Shown here piece after piece: positions 38,672 to 49,491 of a DNA stretch of 64,000 nt (the stretch's first letter is position 1; the number at the start of each line of letters is the position of its first letter). The notes under the pieces were generated by a model. It ran no database searches and was not told the origin of the DNA. It saw only the letters and a list, made by a program, of their open reading frames with translations. Where the stretch lies: NCBI GenBank assembly GCA_036971475.1, contig JBAIZL010000002.1, forward strand, positions 172,267,024 to 172,331,023. The letters are read 5' to 3'. A program made the translations under genes and the position numbers. The DNA comes from Prosapia bicincta. Its lineage: Eukaryota; Arthropoda; Insecta; Hemiptera; Cercopidae.

Positions 38672-38864
38672 AATAGGGTAGTTTGGACTCGCTTATGGTA
38701 AAGAGAGTGTGCAACCTAGACTCCGTAAACACAGTCCTCGATTAACATCTCTTCTCTTGTTTGCTTTCTTCGGGCAGCGGGTGTACATCTCTTCCTAGTA
38801 CATGTCCTTGGCGACCGAAGGCAGAACGTTTTTCCTGCACCGTGTTAACGTAAACCGTGTCTCC

Positions 38865-39016
38865 ATCTTTTCTCTCTTCCGACTTTTTTCTGTATCTCCT
38901 TTCCGGTCCTTCATCCTTCTTCGCCTTTCCTTTAATCAATTTTTCATCTGCCCCTCACTCTTTCCTCTCTTCCCCAATCCTTTCTCTTTCCATATCTTTG
39001 TTTCTCCTTCCCTATA
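38865..39016. repeat. polypyrimidine-rich tract
   Basis: About 150 bases of nearly continuous C/T on the plus strand (for example tttctctcttccgacttttt and ctctttcctctcttccccaa) directly precede the 90-bp array. The frames covering it (38742-38939 minus, 38802-39017 plus) reflect this biased composition and not a gene. Confidence 0.7.
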
Positions 39017-40237
39017 GTATGATGTGGAATCATTGACTAGGAGTAAGGACTTTTCACGATAAAGTCAGCTGACAAATTGTTTCTCGATCTGTAATCTCGA
39101 CTTATAGAATAATGTGAAATCATTGACTACGAGTGAATGCTTTTTACGATAGTCAGCTAACAAATTGTTTCTCGATCTGTAATCTCGACTTATAGAATGA
39201 TGTGAAATCATTGACTACGATTGAATGCTTTTCACGATAAAGTCAGCTGGCAAATTGTTTCTCGATCTGTATTCTCGACCTTTAGAATGATGTGAAATCA
39301 TTGATTACGAGTGAATGATTTTTACGATAAAGTCAGCTGACAAATTGTTTCTCGATCTGTATTCTCGACCTTTAGAATGATGTGAAATCATTGACTACGA
39401 GTGAATGCTTTTTACGATAAAGTCAGCTGACAAATTGTTTTTCGATCTGTATTCTCGACCTTTAGAATGATGTGAAATCATTGATTACGAGTGAATGCTT
39501 TTTACGATAAAGTCAGCTGACAAATTGTTTTTCGATCTGTATTCTCGACCTTTAGAATGATGTGAAATCATTGATTACGAGTGAATGCTTTTTACGATAA
39601 AGTCAGCTGACAAATTGTTTTTCGATCTGTATTCTCGACCTTTAGAATGATGTGAAATCATTGATTACGAGTGAATGCTTTTTACAATAAAGTCAGCTGA
39701 CAAATTGTTTTTCGATCTGTATTCTCGACCTTTAGAATGATGTGAAATCATTGACTACGAGTGAATGCTTTTTACGATAAAGTCAGCTGACAAATTGTTT
39801 CTCGATCTGTAATCTCTACTTATAGTGAAATGTGAAATAAATGACTACGAGTGAATGCTTTTTACGATAAAGTCAGCTGACAAATTGTTTCTCGATCTGT
39901 AATCTCTACTTATAGTGAAATGTGAAATAAATGACTACGAGTGAATGCTTTTTACGATAAAGTCAGCTGACAAATTGTTTCTCGATCTGTAATCTCTACT
40001 TATAGTGAAATGTGAAATAAATGACTACGAGTGAAGGCTTTTCACGATAATATCAGCTGACAAATTGTTTCTCATTCTGTAATCTCGACTTATAGTATGA
40101 TGTGAAATAAATGACTGCGAGTGAAGACTTTTCAAGATAAAGTCAGCTGATAAATTGTTTCTCGATCTGTATTCTCGGCTTATAGTATGATTTGGAATCA
40201 TTGACTAACAGTGAATACTTTCACGATCAAGTCAGCT
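39017..40237. repeat. 90-bp tandem repeat (array H), ~13.5 copies
   Basis: The 90-bp unit reads tatagaatgatgtgaaatca, ttgactacgagtgaatgctt, tttacgataaagtcagctga, caaattgtttctcgatctgt, then attctcgact. Every copy contains gtcagctgac or a close variant, a 10-bp palindrome that includes the E-box core CAGCTG. The central copies (about 39360-39780) are nearly identical, while the edges are diverged and include a block of three with aatctctacttatagtgaaa. Although 90 is a multiple of 3, no long frame is open. Confidence 0.96.
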
Positions 40238-41162
40238 GGATGATCATCCAAAGAAATAAATTCCACAAACTTATATCTTTACAACGACCGTCGCTCGTTA
40301 GCGTTTCTTCAAAAAGCTGCACACTTTTCCGCCCAGCTGCCTTTGTAAGGCAAATGGCCCTTCTTTGATGAACTAATAATAGGTTGTGTACTTCATGAAT
40401 AATCGCGGAGAAACTAGTAACAATGGAGTACAAAAAGTTTCAACAATGATACTTTTCTTTGACTCTTCTTTTTCAAGGACGACGCGGAAATTGGTGTCAG
40501 CGGAATATTTAAGCCAGAATTCTTTACAAATCGTACATCGTGCGGAGGCATCGAGTCAACAACCCGACCATTGTCGTGGCCTTCCCGTTTTCTACTACAG
40601 AAAATTCGTAGACCATGTATAAATCTAAAAAGCAGTGTTTCCACATTAGAAAGATGTGGAACATGAAAAGTGAAGATGCGATGTTTTAAAAGTGCTTGGT
40701 TCGCCATAAATGAGTGATTTTAATGAAATGAGGTTGGCCTTGGTTTTTATTTCAGTTAAGGGAGAATAATATCGATGTGGAGAGGTACAATCTTTTAATT
40801 AAAATTAGGCCTATAGTGAGTATGTGTATTTCAGATCGACGGTCCTGACCAGATGAGCCATAATTTTACGAATGGAGGTACCCCTGCTCATTAAGCAGTG
40901 ATAGAGCATTGGACACTAAATTGCTCAGCTTTGCTTCATGCTGAACGTTTTACATTAATATTAAGATGTTGAAGATAATTCTTTAAAAATATTTAAGAAT
41001 TAATTAATAAAATATCTATTTAAAATGACAGGGATTGTGTCGGTAAATAGCCTGAAACTTCAACCACGACCTATTTCAAAGTTCTTTAATTTTTTTAAAA
41101 ATCAAGGCTTGTAACTTTACATCAGTAAACATATCGTTCTTCACAGATCTCTTCACACATCT
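40238..41162. other. unique spacer, no recognised gene
   Basis: About 900 bases. Overlapping frames of 68-97 codons on both strands at 40227-40707 have no domain I recognise. The right half is AT-rich. The motif ttaggcctatag appears at about 40806. Confidence 0.5.
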
Positions 41163-42830
41163 CGTGTGTGTCAGGAGAGTAGCTACAGGTTTCCTTACAG
41201 GTGACATAGTCTTAGTCACATAGTATTCTCTTCTTCTGCCCCATTATATCCTCTTCTACCCCGAACAATTCTTCCTACTCGGGCGTGTGTCGGGAGAGTA
41301 GCTACAGATTTCCTTACAGGTGACATAGTCTTAGTCACATAGTATTCTCTTCTTCTGCCCCATTATATCCTCTTCTACCCCGAACAATTCTTCCTACTCG
41401 GGTGTGTGTCGGGAGAGTAGCTACAGGTTTCCTTACAGGTGACATAGTCCTAGTCACATAGTATTCTCTTCTTCTGCCCCATTATATCCTCTTCTACCTC
41501 GAACAATTCTTCCTACTCGGGTGTGTGTCGGGAGAGTAGCTACAGGTTTCCTTACAGGTGACATAGTCTTAGTCACATAGTATTCTCTTCTTCTGCCCCA
41601 TTATATCCTCTTCTACCCCGAACAATTCTTCCTACTCTGGTGTGTGTCGGGAGAGTAGCTACAGATTTCCTTACAGGTGACATAGTCTTAGTCACATAGT
41701 ATTCTCTTCTTCTGCCCCATTATATCCTCTTCTACCCCGAACAATTCTTCCTACTCGGGTGTGTGTCGGGAGAGTAGCTACAGGTTTCCTTACAGGTGAC
41801 ATAGTCTTAGTCACATAGTATTCTCTTCTTCTGCCCCATTATATCCTCTTCTACCCCGAACAATTCTTCCTACTCGGGTGTGTGTCGGGAGAGTAGCTAC
41901 AGGTTTCCTTACAGGTGACATAGTCCTAGTCACATAGTATTCTCTTCTTCTGCCTCATTATATCCTCTTCTACCTCGAACAATTCTTCCTACTCGGGTGT
42001 GTGTCGGGAGAGTAGCTACAGGTTTCCTTACAGGTGACATAGTCTTAGTCACATAGTATTCTCTTCTTCTGTCCCATTATATCCTCTTCTACCCCGAACA
42101 ATTCTTCCTACTCTGGTGTGTGTCGGGAGAGTAGCTACAGATTTCCTTACAGGTGACATAGTCTTAGTCACATAGTATTCTTTTCTTCTGCCCCATTATA
42201 TCCTCTTCTACCTCGAACAATTCTTCCTACTCGGGTGTGTGTCGGGAGAGTAGCTACAGGTTTCCTTACAGGTGACATAGTCTTAGTCACATAGTATTCT
42301 TTTCTTCTGCCCCATTATATCCTCTTCTACCCCGAACAATTCTTCCTACTCGGGAGTGTGTCGGGAGAGTAGCTACAGGTTTCCTTACAGGTGACATAGT
42401 CTTAGTCACATAGTATTCTTTTCTTCTGCCCCATTATATCCTCTTCTACCCCGAACAATTCTTCCTACTCGGGTGTGTGTCGGGAGAGTAGCTACAGGTT
42501 TCCTTACAGGTGACATAGTCTTAGTCACAAAGTATTCTTTTCTTCTGCCCCATTATATCCTCTTCTACCCCGAACAATTCTTCCTACTCGGGTGTGTGTC
42601 GGGAGAGTAGCTACAGGTTTCCTTACAGGTGACATAGCCTTAGTCAAATAGTATTCTCTTCTTCTGCCCCATTATATCCTCTTCTACCTCGAACAATTCT
42701 TCCTACTCGGGAGTGTGTCAGGAGGGTAGCTACAGGTTTCCTTACAGTTGACATTGCCTTAGTCACAACGCATTTTCTACTTCTGCATCATTATATTCTC
42801 TTCTACCCCAAACAATTCTTCTGTTTACCT
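41163..42830. repeat. 119-bp tandem repeat (array I), 14 copies
   Basis: The 119-bp unit begins gtgtgtgtcgggagagtagc and contains tacaggtttccttacaggtg, acatagtcttagtcacatag, tattctcttcttctgcccca and ttatatcctcttctaccccg. Fourteen copies are very similar; the last two (from about 42600) diverge toward the right edge. Variants such as gtcctagtc, ttctttt and gggagtgtg recur in patterns, which implies multi-unit duplications. The array ends about 475 bases upstream of the Outspread-like exon, so it probably lies in that gene's intron. Each unit carries ttccttacag|gtgaca, a back-to-back acceptor and donor-like sequence. Confidence 0.97.
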
Positions 42831-43040
42831 CCTTCTTAGGTATGTGCGTAGTTTGTTCTACATACTGTAGTTGAATCTATATCTTTTCGGTCTGTACGTT
42901 AGTTCCCTTCATTTTGTCTATATAGTTCTTACTGCTTCACACAGTTCTTTTTTTTCCATCAATGACCTTTCTTCACATTTTAATGTTTATGATATAATTA
43001 AGGAAGGTTAGATAGCATTGGGTAGGACTAAGGGAATGGG

Positions 43041-43341
43041 AAAATTATCCCTTGGTCCTGGGAATAGGGGAAACTAATAGCATGTTGGGGTGAGCTGTTA
43101 CCCAAAGCAGCCCTAAAGATAATCAAACACTGTAAGTGGATATTTTTGTTACAGCCGGGGAGACAGTGTCTCAGCCAGCATTGATATGAACAAAATTATC
43201 CCTTGGTCCTGGGATTGTGGGAAACTAATAGCATGTTGGGGTGAGCTGTTACCCAAAGCAGCCCTAAAGCTAATCAAACACTGTAAGTGGATATTTTTGT
43301 TACAGCCGGAGACAGTGCCTCAAGCCAGCATTGATATGAAC
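43041..43341 (+). repeat. 151-bp tandem duplication spanning an intron 3' end and exon start
   Basis: Bases 43041-43191 and 43192-43341 are tandem copies, offset 151, starting with aaaattatcccttggtcctg. Both contain agcatgttggggtgagctgt, cactgtaagtggatattttt, gttacag and the beginning of the exon (agccagcattgatatgaaca). The right copy is joined to the intact exon. The left copy has ccggggagacagtgtctcag where the right has ccggagacagtgcctcaag, and ataatc where the right has the branch-point-like ctaatc. The left copy is therefore a decaying duplicate acceptor. Confidence 0.92.
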
Positions 43342-43494
43342 AAAGTTATCGAGGTAGCTGATGCCGAGGATGTTACTGGTAACGCCTACAGTCTGGCCAT
43401 CACCGCTCCTGACAACGTGCATTTCGTGAAAGGGACGTGCAGGGAAGAGGCACGTTGGTGGAGTGATGTCCTATCCGTCTTTCCCAGGTCTAAA
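43306..43494 (+). CDS. osp: internal exon of an Outspread/MPRIP-type PH-domain protein
   Basis: A 189-base exon (63 codons, phase 0 at both ends) follows a good acceptor (atatttttgttacag, with ctaat about 32 bases before the AG) and ends at AAA|GTAAGT, a near-ideal donor. The product contains VPQASIDMNKV, DAEDVTGNAYSLAI, HFVKGTCREEARWW and VLSVFPRSK. This corresponds to the second half of the first pleckstrin-homology domain of vertebrate MPRIP and Drosophila Outspread: the conserved '.PQ..I.MN', 'TG..(F/Y)SL.I..P...HF(I/V)', a tryptophan in the C-terminal helix, and '.YPR(T/S).K'. These proteins are actin- and myosin-phosphatase-associated cytoskeletal regulators. No other exon could be placed with confidence, so the gene extends beyond or has introns filling this region. 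The alignment is from memory, and the symbol is given by homology. Confidence 0.75.
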
Positions 43495-44388
43495 GTAAGT
43501 TGATTTCTATTTTTTTGTGAATTTTTTTTGTCTCTGAAAGTATTTTAGTCTGACTAATTGCTATTTACTTTTATAAAATAGTATGTAGTTGGTCATGTAT
43601 TTACTTTAGTTGAACAGTTTTACCATACAGCATAGTAGTTAACAATAGATTGTTGGGGCAATGAATAGGATTAAGTAAAGCCTTTCTTTTACTCTGTGCT
43701 TGATCAGGCAACTCTTTCATGTCACTTATGTTTATTACTATTTAATACGAGTACATTGAGTTTCCTACAAATTTAACACATTTTGGGCTATGTTATTAGT
43801 CTTCATAATCTGACCTACCATCATTTCAGTTTTCTATAATAATAAGAAGTAGCCAATGTTCTGGCAAGTTGAATACGTTCTCAACTGGTTTCATGTGGTA
43901 GAGGTAACATTTTATGAGGCCTTAATGCCAAACAAGGACCACAGCCATTGCATTTCACTTTCTTACCTATTAGCTGTGAAAGCTGACCATTTTAAACAAC
44001 TTTTATATTCACTGGTTAATGATTCACCAAACACATTTTATTGTTTTGTTTTTTTTTTTATATAAAGAAAGGTATTATAAAGTTACATGTAAAAATAAGA
44101 AAAATTAAGTTTAATGTGTAAAGAAAATTTGTTTGACAGTTTGGAAAAAATGCACTATACACAAACAAAAAAAACTCATCCACGCTATAAGGGGAAAGAA
44201 TGAAATCATTAATGATCAAAACATATGCTCACTTATGTAGTTTAGGCAAATTCTATTGTTTAAAGTGTGTGCATGTATTTACAAGCGTATCACACTACGA
44301 TAGCAATTTCAAAAAGGAATTTTAAAATTCTTAATGTTTTTTGCCACAAACTGGTAAAAAAGGACAGACATAAGTTTAAATTTAAATA
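43495..44388 (+). other. intron sequence after the exon
   Basis: AT-rich sequence with many T-runs follows the GTAAGT donor. A 69-codon frame at 43856-44065 has no recognised domain or splice-site context. It is assigned to the intron only because the donor at 43495 is convincing. Confidence 0.6.
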
Positions 44389-44580
44389 ATTTTTCATGCA
44401 CATTTCGGCACTGAGGTTGTCACCTTCAGAGAGAAATAAACTATCTTAAACAAGATTCTAGCACTAACCTAAGTGTAATATATCTCATCATATTTAAATT
44501 GCTGTTTAAGTTCTTCAAGAATATTAGTTGACGCAAGCTTGACTATTTTTAAGTTAGTTTACTTCCCGCTAAAGATGACA
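44389..44580 (-). mobile_element. probable 3' tail of a Penelope-like element (minus strand)
   Basis: Read on the minus strand the segment contains ctgaaggtgacaacctcagt, then gccgaaatgtgcatg and an AT tail. This is the typical ending of Penelope-like elements (a short 'tgaagatga ... cgaaacgt' hairpin before an A/T-rich end). It resembles the end of the second PLE at about 48945-48980 (tgaagatga, then cgaaatgtacat). The coding region is not recognisable apart from a possible short frame with LEELKQQF before it. Only the tail can be supported. Confidence 0.4.
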
Positions 44581-46377
44581 AATTGAAGTCAAGAAAGGTA
44601 ATCTTTTACTAGAGACATTCCTTTTTGTATCTGTGAATATTTCTGTATAAAACATTTTAATTTAATGGCTTGCACCATCTTAAAATTAAAGTAAATGTCC
44701 AATAAACTTTACCGTGTCTAGTTAGCCTCCAGAATATGTTTAGTGGCAGGTTTCCAATTATGTGGTTGTATAATGTATGTAATGTTTGTAAATTTTATAT
44801 TGCTTTGTGTGTTGGGAAAAGTTCTTGTTTGTGCTTGTGAATATGTTTAGTCTGCTGTTTCTATGTATATGGCCTGTTTCTTAAAGCAGTTAGCCAAAGT
44901 GTCTCATCTGTGTCCATTATGCCTAAAATTAAATCTGTCGCAGTCCTGATAGTCCTAAATTATATTTACCTGATACTTGAAGCTGTATGTTGTACTCATT
45001 TGTAATTCTTTTCGATTTTACCTTATTATTTAATTTTTTGGTTTTCAAGCAATTGTATTTTAGGTCTTGTTTGCTCATATATATGTACAGGTCTAGTATA
45101 TATAAGAGTGATGAATTTCTCTTTCTCTTTTATAATAATTTTGTGTGTTTTGAATGCATAGATAATAAATTATTGTATGGATATATAAGTACCAGAAATT
45201 TAATTACGTTCATGTCGTTGGTTGACATTGGTACTTTTTGTAGTCAGTGTAGTATGGGTCTCGAAGCAGCACAGTTGGTGGTACGATGTATGTAACCTTA
45301 TGTAGATTTCAAATGGCTATTTTAGTAAAGCTTTTGCTTTAGACAAAGTTTTAGAAGACAAACTGAATTTATTTAACAAGTATTGTCAGTTTTATTATAG
45401 AAGTAAAAGCTTAAAGAAATCTGGCAAGAGAAATAAAAAGTCTTCATTAAACATTAAAAGATTTTGATATTTAAGGTCATAAAATTGGAGCAGGCATTCT
45501 TAAAAGTTACTGGCTTTCTTGTTTATAAAACTCCTGATACCTTATTTATGATGATTTTTTAATAAAACTATGATATTGACATATTCAAATTACGAATAAA
45601 GTTTTATATGCTTTGCCGAATGTTTTTGGCTGCCATTGAATCAGCAATAAAATTGAGTGATCATTGACTCGTTATGTAATGAGTATAGGATAAAGATAAG
45701 CGTCAGGTGAACAAGTGGAACCTGTTGAAAACGAGGTCGCTGGAGTCAAACCAGAAGGACGACTGGAATGGGTGCGTCAGCTAATGTATGTGTTGGGACT
45801 TACACAAACACATAAATACCATATGTGCAAACCAGGGAAGCTATTATATGGAAATAACTCCTTTTTTTCTTTAATCAATACAATACTTATTTTATAGATT
45901 ATAAAACACAATTTAAAAATGTTTGAATTTTAAAAAAAAATTATTAATCATTAGTACAAAATTGTAAACTTTTATTTCATCCTTTCCAATATTAAAAATA
46001 AGTGTGTTTAAACCAGCACTAAGTGTGTTATAAAACCAAACACAAGGAAATGTAACCTAAATAAAAATAAAATCATTTATGACATATCCTTATTTATAAA
46101 ATAAAATATATATATCCTTAGTTAATATTCTTTGCTTCTAACAAAATTACAAAATAATCAGCAAATATCATTAGAATTAAGTAAATTAACAAATTTTTTC
46201 AGCTAAGCTGTGGATTATAATAAATAAGTAAAGCTACGGTTTGCTGTACTTGTAATTAGAGTAAATTTATAAAAATTTACTGAGACAAAAAAAACATTTT
46301 CAAGTTCTCAAAAATATTTTAATTCAGTGAGCTTTTATAAATTTATTTTTACACATGGAATTTGTTGTCTATGAAAA
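44581..46377. other. AT-rich probable intron, no exon supported
   Basis: About 1.8 kb of AT-rich DNA. Frames at 44987-45295 (102 codons) and 45715-45897 (60 codons) have no recognised domain. A short stretch near 45700-45768 has less AT-biased codons, but lacks a pyrimidine tract in front, so I do not call an exon. Confidence 0.5.
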
Positions 46378-46681
46378 TCAATAAACTTTTACGTTTTGTT
46401 TTAAAATATTAAAAATATTTAATGCCCTTGGATTTTCTGAGTGATAAATTATAAGAGATTGCAACTTAGTGTCAACAGCTGTATTTGTACCAAATGTCAC
46501 TGTCAATCTGTCTTTGGCGGCCTTAAAACCTGAAAATATTTTCTCTTCATGAGCTAAAAAAGTTCTCATAAGCATTTTATTCCAGAACAAGCCAGTTTCA
46601 GCTTAGTTCGTACAGTATGATTTAAAACCGTGTAACTTGGGAATCGCGTAAGACCGGGTAGCATAAGTCGAGGTATTACTG
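46378..46681 (-). mobile_element. internally deleted Tigger-like (pogo/Tc1-mariner superfamily) transposon
   Basis: On the minus strand a 70-codon frame reads GLFWNKML, FLAHEEKIFSGFKAAKDRL and IIYHSENPRALN. This is the central DDE region characteristic of Tigger/TIGD transposases. Just before it the expected 'ADETG' has lost its first aspartate, and a stop lies one codon earlier. The minus-strand 5' end at 46681 reads cagtaatacctcgacttatg, then ctacccggtcttacgcg, the usual form of a Tigger terminal repeat, and is flanked by TA (46682-46683). The terminus lies only about 80 bases from the DDE core, so the DNA-binding half is deleted. The other terminus was not found. Confidence 0.75.
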
Positions 46682-46683
46682 TA

Positions 46684-47924
46684 TTTCAGAAAAATGCAGT
46701 TTTACTAATTGTGAAAAATGACTTCACTAAAGCTGTTGAATAAAATATTAAGTAATAATTAAAATAATTACTGGATCAAACGTGTTTTAGCTATACATTT
46801 ACCATCCACTGTAAATAAAACCACAATTATAAATTGTAACTGGCTGTTATACAAAACTCGTAATGAACTCGTAATGCATATTTTTGAGAAGTTGTTAGTA
46901 ATTTAGAAATTCAATTCCCTTCTCTGGGTTTTAATAAGGGAGAAAGGTAAAACTTGTTGATACCTGTTCTCTGGTATCTTGAGGAATATATTGGTTGTAC
47001 ATAATCTAATTTAAATATAGCTGCAAGACTTGGCTAAGTTGCATTACCACAACAACCGAGTATTACCCACAATCCTGTCTGTCATTTGCAAGTGATATCA
47101 ATCTCAGACATCAGATTGTACATTATTAATGCTACGGTACTGATCTCATTCAAACGTAAGAGCAAATTAATTTTACCATGCTTCTGGCAAGTCGTTGGAC
47201 CATTTCATAGAATATTGTAAAAGTCATTTTCAATTAGTTACATACAATTTATATTGTAAATGTTTTTATAGTTTTATTACCAGTTTTAATTATGTAAGTT
47301 ATAAAAACTGTATACAGAAATAATATATTAAAACAAAGTAGCAATTAAATTATTCAACAGCTGCCAAAGATGTTTAACCATTGGAATATAGTACCTCATT
47401 GTTTTAAGCAGGCAGAAATGTTTACAGGGATTTATAACTTGGTTGAGATGATTGGATTGAAACAAAATATATTAGGTTGGTATAGTATACCCTGTTAATA
47501 TTACAATTTTGTACTGTCGTCATCACTTATTGTCATAAATTAATTTTATAATTTCATTTCAAATGTAGTTTCTCCTCGTGCCAAAGTTCAATTTGTTTGT
47601 CGTAACAAAAATTCGTCTTAATACAAATGCTATTGTTTTTACATTACTCTGAAGGTTAATATTTAAACATTTACCAGTAGCACTCACCCATTCTTTAAAG
47701 ACCCTTAATATTCACAACCTAATCACTGTTCGTGCTAAACAACCCAATAATCCACCTAATATATTGTGTTGCTTTTCTTGCTGTTTTGTGGTCTTCATTG
47801 TTATGGTTATGTATTCACCTCACAGTATCCCCAAATGTTTAATTTGATTGTCCTAATTGTCCTTATAATCTTATAAATTTTCAAAGTTACCCAGCTTGCT
47901 TGAAGTAACCAAAATCAGATAATA
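46684..47924. other. AT-rich sequence, no gene seen
   Basis: About 1.2 kb of AT-rich DNA without a notable frame, transposon end or RNA gene. It probably continues the intron of the Outspread-like gene. Confidence 0.55.
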
Positions 47925-49010
47925 CAAACTCTTATGGTTAATAGATTAATTACTACTCCATTGCATAAAAATAGATTTAAATGTGAGTTGGAAAAAATTA
48001 AAAAAATCGCTAAATTCAATGGATATGATCCTAAAATAATAGATTTATTATAATATAATAATTATAATAATAATTATAATAATATAATTATTATAATAAT
48101 ATAATAATATAATTATAATAATATAATTATATTATTATATAATAGAATAATAGATTATTGAGGAAACAAAAAATAAAAAAGTTTAGAAACGATTCTACTA
48201 CCTTAATAACACAAAAAGAAAATATTAAAAATCAATTCATTAGCATACCATTCGATATGGATTTAACAAAAGGTCTAGAAAAAGTTTTTAAACAGGTAAA
48301 TTTAAAAGTAGCTTACAAAAGCTTAAATAGCTTAAAAAATGTATTAGGTAACCCAAAAGATAAAATAAAGATGATAAATAAATCTGGGATTTATAAAATA
48401 AATTGTAATTCATGTAGTAAAATTTATATTGGCCAAACGAAAAGGAAAATATTAACCAGATTTAATGAACATATTAGCCATATAAAATTTCAAAGACCTG
48501 AAAAATCTAGTGTTGTACAACATATTCTAAACACTAAACACACTTTAGAATTAAATGATCTAAAATTATTGAAAACTGTTAATTCAAAAGGTCTTTTGAA
48601 TAGTTTTGAAAGTTTGTACATTCACAAATATGACGAAAATAATTTATTAAATTGTGATAAAAGGCCTATCCCTAAATCTCAGTTATATTCATTAATTAGG
48701 AGATAGTTATAACTTTGTTAATAAATAATATTATTGTTTTTTAGTTAAATTGAAATAGTTGTAACGGTAACTCTTCACCATGAGAGTTGGAAGACCGGAC
48801 CAAGTTGTAGAGGGGGAATTTACTGCAACGTGATTGGTCGTACTAGTTTTTTAAATAAGGGGCGTGGCGAAGTAGTTGCCGGTTTATGCCTATATATTTG
48901 TTGTATTATGTTGTTTAAAGTTAGTTGTATTTTTTAAATACCTTTGAAGATGATTACTGGGCAATCGAAATGTACATAAGGTTTAAATAAATGTTATTTG
49001 TGGTTTAGAG
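47925..49010 (+). mobile_element. 5'-truncated Penelope-like element (PLE-2) with near-intact GIY-YIG endonuclease
   Basis: The first recognisable part (from about 47930) reads LMVNRLITTPL, then CELEKIKKIAKFNGYDPKII, the segment between reverse transcriptase and endonuclease. A microsatellite then splits the frame. A 182-codon frame (48158-48706, first codon TTG) continues: RKQKIKKFRN, a linker, then the endonuclease with GIY at residues 77-79, YIG at 90-92, R101, N103-E104-H105, and the late conserved glutamate in SFESLYI. The cysteine pair NCNSC and two histidines fit the PLE-specific zinc-binding variant. The tail includes an untranslated stretch and the hairpin-like gatgattactgggcaatc, then cgaaatgtacat, aataaatgttattt. 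The reverse transcriptase is absent. It is younger than PLE-1, judging by the intact frame, but cannot move by itself. Confidence 0.85.
48047..48152. repeat. ATA/TAA microsatellite inside PLE-2
   Basis: About 105 bases made almost only of A and T in ata/att/taa steps (for example taataattataataatataa). The flanks are similar (aataatagattta on the left, aataatagattatt on the right), so the expansion probably arose by slippage from the element's own aataatag sequence. Confidence 0.9.
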
Positions 49011-49491
49011 GTTTTATTTATTTTAAAATAAACATTACGCCACAGTTGCTTCATACAGTTATAATACAAACTCTGTTATATCAAGAGGGAAACTTATGGT
49101 AAACTGGTGATATGAATGAAAACGTGGTCAAAGATGTGAGAAATGGATCTAATATATTATGAAATAAAAGAAAGCATAAAAATAAAATAAATATAAGCTT
49201 ACAAAATGAAAAATATTCTACATAAGATGAAATCATTTTTGTATACATTGTTCTAAGAGCATAACGAGAACCTAAACATTGTATGCTTTGTATACTGTAC
49301 TGTTTATATAAAATTCAGTTTGGGAGCTTGCACAATCAAGTAACATAACACACGTTTAAGTTATCAATAAGGTTGAGGTTTGAGTAATTATCAAATGTAT
49401 TTAGAACTGTACTTACATTTCAGTATAATTATATTTCTATTTTTTATCTTTTTTTATAACTGATTAACTTAAATGTTTCTTTTATAAAAAA
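49011..49491. other. AT-rich spacer before the 68-bp array
   Basis: About 480 bases with no gene, element or clear repeat. Strongly AT-rich. Confidence 0.6.

Noticed and set aside
40227..40707. Overlapping frames of 68, 78 and 97 codons
   Set aside because: No domain, conflicting strands and no splice or start context; likely chance frames in less AT-rich DNA.
45697..45768. Possible second exon of the Outspread-like gene (reading QVNKWNLLKTRSLESNQ or EPVENEVAGVKPEGRLEW)
   Set aside because: There is no pyrimidine tract before the possible acceptor, the donor (gtgcgt) is weak, and I recognise no family match in either frame.
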